This document shows, piece after piece, positions 56,720 through 64,000 of a DNA stretch of 64,000 nucleotides (position 1 is its first letter; each line of letters starts with the position of its first letter). Made by a program: the position numbers and the translations under genes. This DNA is from Chlorella sorokiniana (Eukaryota; Chlorophyta; Trebouxiophyceae; Chlorellales; Chlorellaceae). Under the pieces are notes generated by a model, which searched no databases, was not told the DNA's origin, and saw only the letters and a program-made list of their open reading frames with translations. The stretch is taken from assembly GCA_025917655.1 (NCBI GenBank), contig CP084609.1, positions 1,922,001 through 1,986,000 of the forward strand. The letters run 5' to 3'.

Positions 56720-59060
56720 TCAAGCATGTTGGCTGGAGGGCCGCGGCAGCACTGAATCCACGTCCCGACGCAGGGCCTGCAGTTCCGCCAACACGGCCCG
56801 CAACACCGCCTCATGCTGCGCTGCGCCCTCGCCCGCCGCTGCACCAACGGCAGCTGAGGCTGCTGCCTGCTCCGCCTGCTGGCGCTGCTCTGCCGACCGC
56901 TCCAGCCAGGCCAGCGCGTGGTCGGTGGGCAGATGAGACATCATGTCCGCGGCGGCGGCACCGCTGCCTGCCTGGCGGTCTGGAGGCGCCGCCGAAGCAG
57001 CCATCCGCGCCTCCGCAGCACAGCACTCCTCGTCTTCGTCCGTTTGTGCTGCAGGGGGCCAGCCGGACGACCGCCCGGCCACAAGACGGCCTGCGGCGGC
57101 CGCCGCCGATGCCAGCGCAGTAGCGCCGGCTGCCAGGCCCCGGGTGGCGGCGCCAGCGCTGCGCTCTGCCATGATGAGCACGCTGTGCAGGGCATCGCTT
57201 GGGTCGTCCACTCTGTCTCGCACCTGCCGCTGCTGCTGCTCCACTGGCGTGAATGGCTGCACCTCCTGCCCGCGTTGCTGGCCCCGCTCGCGCTGCGCCT
57301 GCTGCGCCTCCTCCTGCTGCTCGCCACCCAGCTGTCAACCTGGCTCCTGCTGCTGCCAGGGGGCGGGCTGCGGAGGACCAAAGCCACCCGCTGCCACACT
57401 GGGTGCAGCCCCGCCGGGCCAATACCTGGCACCAAGGCTGCCGCCTGCCCTGCCTCCAAGTGCACTGGCTGCCCCTCTGCCAGCGGCGGCAGGCCAGAAG
57501 GAGCCTGCTCGAGCGGCCGCCACGCAACCGCGGGCGCACCCCCGAGAGACAGCTGCCCCAGCTGCGCCTGCTCAGGCTGCGCCGCCTGCCGCTGGGCCGG
57601 TGAGTGCCACAACGTGAAAGGCGTGCCAGCGGTGCCTCCCAGCTCAGCCCCGCTGTCGGCATCCACCTCGCCCGCAAGCACCTGTGAGGCGCTGCTGCCA
57701 CCGCGGGAGGCGGGCGCGGCCACGCCGGCAGCTGCTCGCCGCCCCATGTTGCAGCGTGTAAGTGCATGCCGCTCGCGGGGTTTACCGGCGCGCTGGTCCG
57801 TGCCAGGCTGCGTGCTGCATTTTCGCCGCCCCCGCCGCCATCCCCTTCGGGGAAGAGGCCGGCCAGGGGGTCGCGCTCAGAGCGGGCGCGGTGCATGGTG
57901 GAGGACGGCGTGGCGGCCCGCAGTCGCTGCAGCGGCGGCAGGGGCAGGGGAGGGAGGACACTCGAGAGCCTGTCGAGTGGCATGACGATGGCAGGGTCGC
58001 AAGACATAGAAGGGGGTGGACACATGCAGCACGCCGCTCCAGCAGGCAGGCAGCGAGCTTGCGCTGCGACGGAGCGCAGCACCATCTGCCGCTGCACTCT
58101 GGGCGGCAGCAGGGCGGGCGCTGAGCGCATGCACAGCCCTCGCCGCATCCACTATTGAGATAATCAAATAAATGTACAAATGCCTCTGACGCCCGCGTCC
58201 TGCGCTGTTCAGCCAGGCCGCAGCCCCACCCCTTCCGCCCGCAACTGCCCCCCGTCTAGCCCCCCGTCTCCCCTCACAACGCATGCCACCCCATGCCGCC
58301 CCTCCCACGCACCCTGAAGGCCTGCCCCTCCCACATCTCGGGGTACCTCGCCATCTTGTGGGCCAAGCTCTGCAGCGCCCGCGCCTTGACCAGCTGCTGC
58401 AGCGCCGGCTGCAGCATGGGCTTGAAGTCGCGGCAGCGAACCTGCGTGTGTTTGTGGGGGAGGGGGCGCGGGTGGCTGGGAGATGCACGCCGGCATGAGG
58501 CTGGGATCGTCACGCACAGCTTGTCTCCGTGCAGTATCCGAGGCTACCTTCCCTGTTGCTCAAACCAACGGGCTCGGCATTCATCGTGCATGCATCACCC
58601 CCACATATTGTCCTCACACCTCCCTCCCGCCGGGACCTGCCCAGGCAGACACCCCTTGACCACGCAACCCACACCCATTCACACCACCACCAACACAACA
58701 ATGGACGCACGCACCAGCAGCCGCCACCCACAATTGAGCAGCAGCAGGCGGTGAGGATGCGATAGGTGCAGGGGTGGGCAAGGCGAGGGAAGCCTGCATC
58801 AGGCGGCGAGGGGCAAGATGGGCCCGTCAGCGCTCCCGGGTGAGCTGGCAAGGAAGCAGCCTGGCTGGCAAACAGGCAGCGCTGCGGTGGGGGTGGCAAG
58901 CGGGCTGGGTGCTCTCATGAAGGCGAGCGGGCGCACCTGAGTTGGGCTGGGCACAGGGCCGATCGCTCCGAGCCGCCGCCAGCACTTTGCTGCACTTGCG
59001 GTCCGGCTCAAACCGCTGCTGGCATCCTGCAAGCAACGACGACGCTGCTCTGCAGGCTGC
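56720..59060 (-). CDS. Gene Z copy A: Ala/Gln-rich coiled-coil protein, disrupted relative to copy B
   Basis: I do not recognise this gene. Upstream exons read QQRFEPDRKCSKVLAAARSD (about 59010-58940, GTGCGC donor) and VRCRDFKPMLQPALQQLVKA with LAHKMARYPEMWEGQAFR (about 58445-58315, GTGCGT donor). The main exon (about 58130-56720) is Ala/Gly/Gln-rich with GSFWPAAAGRGAASALGG, QPFTPVEQQQRQVRDRVDD, then DHALAWLERSAEQRQQAEQA and a final helix VLRAVLAELQALRRDVDSVL. Compared with copy B there is a C5 instead of C4 run near 57540, which changes the frame, and a TGA at 57337-57335 where copy B has TGG. The second change is a substitution and cannot be a homopolymer miscall. The product may be shortened or the gene inactive. 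Confidence 0.5.
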
Positions 59061-59453
59061 TGTAAGCACACACGTCTAGAGATTAGCTATTAGCTCGAAA
59101 GTGAACGCCAACAAGCCTGCAACAAGCACCCACACAGCACAAGGTCATGGTCAGAAAAACATGCAGAACGAGGGAATGGATAGCGCACAAGCACATCGAA
59201 CACTGGGCGCAAGCACCAGCACAGATTGGCAGCCCCACATATGCTCACAGGCTGTCTAAGGTCTCGCCAGCACTGCACACCCACAACAGCAACAGGGCTC
59301 ACAAAGCCACTGTGGCGGTGGCAATGGCACCAAAGGCAAGTGCCCAAATCGAGGCCTCAACTGGACTAAAGCTGGCATATGGACCGTCGCACAGGGAGCG
59401 ACAACCTGGCACATTCCAATTCAGACGGCGTGCCAGCTGCACGCCCGCTGATG
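59061..59453. other. Junction between duplication-2 copies
   Basis: No gene is seen. From about 59225 the sequence resembles the left flank of copy A (53115 onward), with insertions near 59270-59360. Confidence 0.45.
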
Positions 59454-60890
59454 CTACGACGCAGAAATGTTGCCGCTCCCATCCTGTGGCTGCTGTTCAG
59501 GCTCAGCAGCATGCTGCACCCGCTCCTCATGCTCCTCGTAATGCTCTTCTTCCGTAGAGGTAGAGCAACTGTTTGAAGAGCGCCTCATCTTAGTGTTGAG
59601 CGTTTGGAGAATATACCGCTCAGAATTCAGGGCCTGCGCAGGTACGTGAGCAACACTAACCCAAGTACAACTCTCGAACAAACGCCTCCATGCCATGCAC
59701 CACATACATCACAAAGCACTGCAACGCAGAACGAGGCAGCATGGCCTGTGCTCACTGTTTCAAGCGCCTTGTGGCACGCGCTGCACACGTCCGTGGGGGC
59801 ACCGCTCGCATCGCCGCCACCGCCTCATCGTCCTGGGGCAGGTCAAAGGTGGCGATGGAAGCATGCCACAGCCTGTGCGGCCCATCCATGTCGCCCTCCT
59901 CCACCGCTCGCAACATTTCCAGGGCCTCGGCTTGCATGCCCCGGCACCACACAGCCCGCGCGGTGTACGACGCTATCAGCCGCCGACGCACGACTCCGCT
60001 GCCGGGGCAGCCAACACAGTGGTTCACAGGCGAGACACGCCGCATGTCGGTGAGTGCATCCAAACGCCGGGCATGGTACTGCGAACCAATCAGGACAGGA
60101 TGTGATTGTGCCACTGCTGCTGGTTGTGGCGCCGCACGTACGTGGGCAGGCAGAGCGGGGGAACGGTGGGTACCCCCAGCTGTGGCGCTGTTCTCGTGCG
60201 CCTACCTCTGAATCCTCAGCTTGTGCGCGAAGCATGGCGGTGTAGAGCTCGACCAGAAGACCCTCGTCGCGCTCTTCCAGCGGCTTCTCAAGCTCACGGT
60301 TCCACTCGCGGCGGGTTTTCATGACCAACTCTCTATGAGCTTGTGAGCCCGGCCACGGGCGGAAAAGCTCCGCCTGTGCCGCGGACAGCCAGCTCCACGC
60401 CTGCTGAAAAAAACATCAGCAAATAGCGGTGGGAAAGATCAAACGCCAAGCATCAGCGTATATACAATAATTGAGTGAGCCCGCCAAAAAGGCAGCCAAA
60501 CCCCATTAGGTGGGTGATGGGGGCGGGGCGACATGTCGCGACAGGCGGGCAGGCGAGCGGCCCGCCACGAAAGCCACATTAACAACCTACCTACTTTGTT
60601 GATGCCCACCCGGCTCCACTCCAACGTGTGGACCCTCCAGGAGATGCAGTCGTGTTGGAGAGGGCCACACCGGCCTGCACAGCCATGTCAGGCTTGTCTT
60701 CCTGCCAGCAACCATGCCCCTGCCGGTTGAGAGCTGGCCAACCAGGCTGCCCTGGCCCAGGCTCGCAAACTCCAGTCAACTGTTTCAATCCGCTGTTGAC
60801 AGCTGCCAGATTCAACAGCAGTGCACCATGCCCAGGGCCATGTGCGCTGAACTTGATGCGAGAGTTTTGCGGCACTGCAGCGATGCGACC
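59454..60890 (-). CDS. Gene X copy B: Cys-containing protein with acidic Gln-rich tail
   Basis: This is the paralog of 53335-54780. Exons: about 60406-60210 (AWSWLSAAQAELFRPWPGSQ, TRREWNRELEKPLEERDEGL), about 60085-59750 (VNHCVGCPGSGVVRRRLIAS, MLRAVEEGDMDGPHRLWHAS) ending GTGAGC, and about 59641-59454 (ALNSERYILQTLNTKMRRSS, then EEEHYEEHEERVQHAAEPEQ). The central exons are about as similar as expected for a duplicate, while the first part of the last exon lacks the WCERFIC motif of copy A, so the two tails have diverged or one was rearranged. Function is unknown. Confidence 0.55.
60610..60890. repeat. Nearly invariant block shared with 54500-54780
   Basis: See the block at 54500. A small insertion (about 60886-60897) relative to copy A follows its right edge. 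Confidence 0.8.
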
Positions 60891-61382
60891 CCTGCATGAG
60901 CGTTCAGCCTGAACAGAACCCTGCATGGGGTTTACTGCCATTTGCAGAGGAGACGTTCAAGCTATCATCGTAATCAATTAGGGACCGACATGTTCAATTT
61001 TATACAGCAGCAAACATACATCCATACTTTCCTCTGGGAGGAGACTCATCTGCAGGCGGCTTCTTGCCAGCAGCCATCTGGCGCTAATTTACTCACTCGT
61101 GTCAGCACCGCCCTCCTGCTCCTGAGGGAGACTCGCTTTCAACACGTGGAGTGCTTGCTGAATCCTGGCTGCCACGCCAAGGTCCCTTACTCAGGTGAGC
61201 CTATTGGTCAGCCAGCGCAGCCTCCAACAGCAAACAAGGCCCTTGGGCAGGCAGGGGACGGGGTCCTGTGCACAAGGGGGCTTCGGCACTGCAGCAGCCA
61301 GCATACTCATCCTACGCCTGCCTGTCTCACAAGTTCTCCAAGTCCTCCAGTTTGCAGAGCCCTTCACGTCTTTGCTCAAGCC

Positions 61383-62727
61383 ATGGCACGCCGTAAGCGC
61401 GGCTCCCTGTCAGGCAGAGGTGCAGGGGGCAACGGCACGGGCGGCCGTGGCGGGGCGTCAGCAGCTGGTGACCCAGAGCAGGGTCAAGCAGGCGGGCAGC
61501 CAGGGCAACTGGCGCAAGCTATGCCAATACCAGAGCAGGCGGCGCAGGACGACCTAGGCCTGGAGACTTTTCAATGGGGCTCCTTACGTAGACTAGCTCT
61601 TGTGCTGGTTGGCTTCGTTTTGTTGCTGCTCATGGTTGACCCCTCCGGTCCACCAGCGCCTGGCAGTGCGCCCGCCACAGCTCCAGCACCGCAGCCAGCA
61701 GATGGCCAGGGGATCAGCTGGTCTACGCTTCTGCCCTCGCTGGGCCTGTTTGTATTCGACATGTTCGCGGCCTATGGCAGTTGTGCGCTCTTGGTTCTGC
61801 GCCCCCGATTGGTGGTATTGGTCGCTGTTGTCACAGCAATTGCTGGGGTGCAGCTGGGAAGTACTCCTTTTGCCAACCAAGTGTCTGATTACATCGGCCC
61901 ACTGGTGCCAGTAGCACTCGCCGGTGAGAACTTCTTGTTGCAATCTGAGGCTTGTGTGCGATTGTTGAGCATCGATGTGCATCGCATGGCATTCTCCTTG
62001 TTGCTGCAGGCATAGGGGTCTTTGTGCCATCGCCTGGAGGTGTAGCTGGATCATCAGCCGCTCCTAAACGGGACAAATGGGCGCTTGCCCTCGGCTGGGC
62101 TGCAATGATTGCAGTTGTCGTCAGCATCCCACAATGGCTGGTCCCGACTGTTGCAGCGTGGTCTGCCAAGCCGACTGCCGCTGTGCCAAAGCCGCCGGCC
62201 AACCCTGCATTCAACTGGCCCGTTGCGGTGGTGAAGTTGTGCACTGTGGCCAGCGTCGCCATCATTACCTTTGTCGAGGGCCCCACTGATGATATCTTGA
62301 CGGGTGAGGCAGGGCAAAACTATGGCTTGACTCGCTCAGAAGGCACCTTCTTGCAGAGCGTTGGTCAAAGCTTGCGGAATGATCTGCCCACCCTGCCGTG
62401 CATGCAGGGAATCTGCCTCCTGCTCTGCGCCGCTGGCTACTGAGGGTGTGGCCCATCTTTGTGGTAAACCTGGGTGAGTGGTGTGCCTAGCTAGGGGCCT
62501 GTGATGCACGGGGACAGCAGAATATCAATGCCTCAGGCACAGCAAGGGAGCTGTCATGGGCAGCCCGGGAGACGAATATGACAGGTTGATGACCTATTTA
62601 CGCCTTGTGCTCCATGCTTGCAGTTCTGGGTACCTACGTAGCAGCGAAACTGAGAGGGATTGCCATCAGCGAGGAAGCCCTCACTGAATTGGCTAAAAGC
62701 CAGCTGGAGCAGCGGAAGGTCAAGTGA
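61383..62727 (+). CDS. Gene Y copy B: five-pass membrane protein (312 aa)
   Basis: Three exons, 61383-61923, 62010-62303 and 62624-62727, join in perfect phase (G|GC and G|TT) to 312 residues. After a basic Gly/Gln-rich N-terminus (MARRKRGSLSGRGAGG) come five hydrophobic segments: LRRLALVLVGFVLLLLMV, LGLFVFDMFAAYGSCALLVL, LVVLVAVVTAIAGVQLG, WALALGWAAMIAVVVSIP and VVKLCTVASVAIITFV, with Pro/Ala-rich loops. The C-terminus is a charged helix (EEALTELAKSQLEQRKVK). I do not recognise the family. The upstream frame is open to 60942 but is not conserved in copy A, so the ATG at 61383, which aligns with the copy A ATG at 55259, is preferred. It is divergent from gene X and convergent with gene Z. Confidence 0.72.
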
Positions 62728-62931
62728 ACAGCGCGCAGATGAATCGATAGCACAGAAACCGCTGCACCAGTGCATGATCATGAGCCTTGAGTAGATGCAA
62801 TGTTGAATACTTGGCACGCCAAAATCACATGTGTCACACGCCAAAGACTCGATCACTTCAGTGCCATGGGGCAACAAGGGTCATAGGCAGCAATCGCCAT
62901 CCCAACAACAGCCCAGCTGCAGGCCGTGCAC

Positions 62932-64000
62932 TCAAGCGTCGGGGCTGGAGGGCCGCGGCAGCACTGAATCCACGTCCCGACGCAGGGCCTGCAGCTCCGC
63001 CAAGACGGCCCGCAACACCGCCTCATGCTGCGCTGCGCCCTCGCCCGCCGCTGCACCACCAGCAGCTGAGGCTGCTGCCTGCTCCGCCTGCTGGCGCTGC
63101 TCTGCCGAACGCTCCAGCCAGGCCAGCGCGTGGTCGGTGGGCAGATGAGACATCATGTCCGCAGCAGCGGCACCGCTGCCTGCCTGGCGGTCTGGAGGCG
63201 CCGCCGCAGCAGCCATCCGCGCCTCAGCTGCACAGCACTCCTCGTCTTCATCCGTTTGTGCTGCAGGGGGCCGGCCGGACGACCGCCCGGCCACAAGACG
63301 GCCTGCGGCGGCCGCCGCCGACGCCATCGCAGTAGCGCCGGCGACCAGGCCTCGGGTGGCGGCGCCAGCGCTGCGCTCTGCCATGATGAGCACGCTGTGC
63401 AGGGCATCGCTTGGGTCGTCCACTCTGTCTCGCACCTGCCGCTGCTGCTGCTCCACTGGCGTGAATGGCTGCACCTCCTGCCCGCGTTGCTGGCCCCGCT
63501 CGCGCCGCGCCTGCTGCGCCTCCTCCTGCTGCTCGCCACCCAGCTGCCAACCTGGCTCCTGCTGCTGCCAGGGGGCGGGCTGCGGAGGCCCAAAGCCACC
63601 CGCTGCCACACTGGGTGCAGCCGCGCGGGCCAATCGCCTGGCACCAAGGCTGCCGCCTGCCATGCCTCCAAGTGCACTGGCTGCCCCTCTGCCAGCGGCG
63701 GCAGGCCAGAAGGAGCCTGCTCGAGCGGCCGCCACGCAGCCGCGGGCGCACCCCGAGAGACAGCTGCCCCAGCTGCGCCTGCTCAGGCTGCGCAAACTGC
63801 CGCTGGGCTGGTGCGTGCCATCGAGAGAAGGGCGTACCGACGGCGCCTCCCCCTCAACGACGCTGTCTGCATCCTCGCCCGCAAGCACCTGTGAGGCGCT
63901 GCTGCCACCGCGAGAGGCGGGCGCGGCCACGCCGGCAGCTGCTCGCCCCCATGTTGCGGCGCGTGAGTGCATGCGCGCGGGGTCAACCGGCACGCTGGTC
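62932..64000 (-). CDS. Gene Z copy B: Ala/Gln-rich coiled-coil protein, 5' partial
   Basis: One frame is open from the window edge to a stop at 62932, about 350 residues: Ala/Gly-rich start (RAAAGVAAPASRGGSSASQV), GSFWPAAAGRGAASALGG, a Gln/Glu-rich stretch (QQEEAQQARRERGQQRGQEV), QPFTPVEQQQRQVRDRVDD, an acidic Cys pair (QTDEDEECCAAE), a helix DHALAWLERSAEQRQQAEQA and a terminal helix AELQALRRDVDSVLPR. It is predicted soluble and partly coiled-coil. The upstream exons seen in copy A (about 58315-59010) would lie beyond the window. Its intact frame shows where copy A is disrupted. The family is not recognised. Confidence 0.6.
   Translation of the reverse strand, partial: TSVPVDPARMHSRAATWGRAAAGVAAPASRGGSSASQVLAGEDADSVVEGEAPSVRPSLDGTHQPSGSLRSLSRRSWGSCLSGCARGCVAAARAGSFWPAAAGRGAASALGGMAGGSLGARRLARAAAPSVAAGGFGPPQPAPWQQQEPGWQLGGEQQEEAQQARRERGQQRGQEVQPFTPVEQQQRQVRDRVDDPSDALHSVLIMAERSAGAATRGLVAGATAMASAAAAAGRLVAGRSSGRPPAAQTDEDEECCAAEARMAAAAAPPDRQAGSGAAAADMMSHLPTDHALAWLERSAEQRQQAEQAAASAAGGAAAGEGAAQHEAVLRAVLAELQALRRDVDSVLPRPSSPDA

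Larger units (their letters stand above)
53100..58000. repeat. Segmental duplication 2, copy A
   Basis: The segment aligns in the same orientation with 59225 to the window end, at an offset of 6.1-6.2 kb. It contains gene X (-), gene Y (+) and the 3' part of gene Z (-). The left border is near the ggcagccccc..atgctcaca string at about 53115/59228. Confidence 0.85.
59225..64000. repeat. Segmental duplication 2, copy B (continues beyond window)
   Basis: This is the counterpart of 53100-58000, with gene X (-), gene Y (+) and the 3' part of gene Z (-) in the same order. Coding parts are more intact here than in copy A. Confidence 0.85.

Noticed and set aside
60942-61382. N-terminal extension of gene Y copy B
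   Set aside because: The frame is open, but copy A stops in the equivalent frame, and a CAG|GTGAGC donor-like site near 61192 suggests a 5' UTR intron. The ATG at 61383 is the conserved start.
1-64000. CRISPR arrays, rRNA, tRNA, retroelements or integrated viruses
   Set aside because: No regular spacer-repeat array, no rRNA core sequence, no cloverleaf I could defend, and no reverse transcriptase, integrase, capsid or terminal-repeat signature was seen. The tandem repeats present encode protein linkers or are microsatellites.

Overview
The window is nuclear DNA of a GC-rich green alga, most likely a chlorophyte of the Chlorella/Micractinium type (Trebouxiophyceae). The basis is very high GC, many short GT-AG introns per gene, C-ending codons, a plastid-division FtsZ with an N-terminal extension, a plant/algal CBP-type histone acetyltransferase, TGTAA-like 3' end signals and Pro-rich extracellular linkers of the volvocine/Chlorella type. 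The species is inferred from style only.

Layout. 1-18 kb is an accessory region built around a duplication. An Ala/Pro/Gln-rich gene (+) followed by a convergent modular Pro-rich surface-type protein (-) occurs at about 70-5575 and again at about 11551-15895. In the second copy the Ala-rich gene is a truncated, internally deleted pseudogene, while the wall-type gene stays largely open. A third remnant of the intergenic segment lies at about 17850-18085. Between the copies are an orphan bestrophin C-terminus and an unrecognised + strand gene. 18-52 kb is a housekeeping block: FtsZ1-type plastid division GTPase, calcineurin-like phosphoesterase, dual-specificity phosphatase, SRR1-like protein, WDR18/IPI3-like WD40 protein, alpha/beta hydrolase, two small membrane-protein candidates, a roughly 10-kb CBP/p300-type acetyltransferase (HAC) and a membrane-anchored methyltransferase-like protein. 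53-64 kb is a second tandem duplication, period about 6.1 kb, of three unrecognised genes: X, Cys-containing acidic-tailed; Y, five-pass membrane protein; Z, Ala-rich coiled coil. In copy A, Y and Z carry disabling differences; copy B is open.

The genes do not form an operon. Several pairs are head-to-head with 0.6-0.9 kb shared upstream regions (phosphoesterase/phosphatase, WDR18/hydrolase, probably X/Y). Processes represented are plastid division (FtsZ), chromatin acetylation (HAC), ribosome maturation (WDR18), signalling (the two phosphatases, SRR1) and the cell surface (the wall-type paralogs).

Reading frames of clearly conserved genes are repeatedly shifted by one base at C or G runs. 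The sequence therefore looks like an assembly with residual homopolymer indels, and a single frameshift here should not by itself be read as a pseudogene. No tRNA, rRNA, CRISPR array, organelle gene or recognisable retroelement was found.
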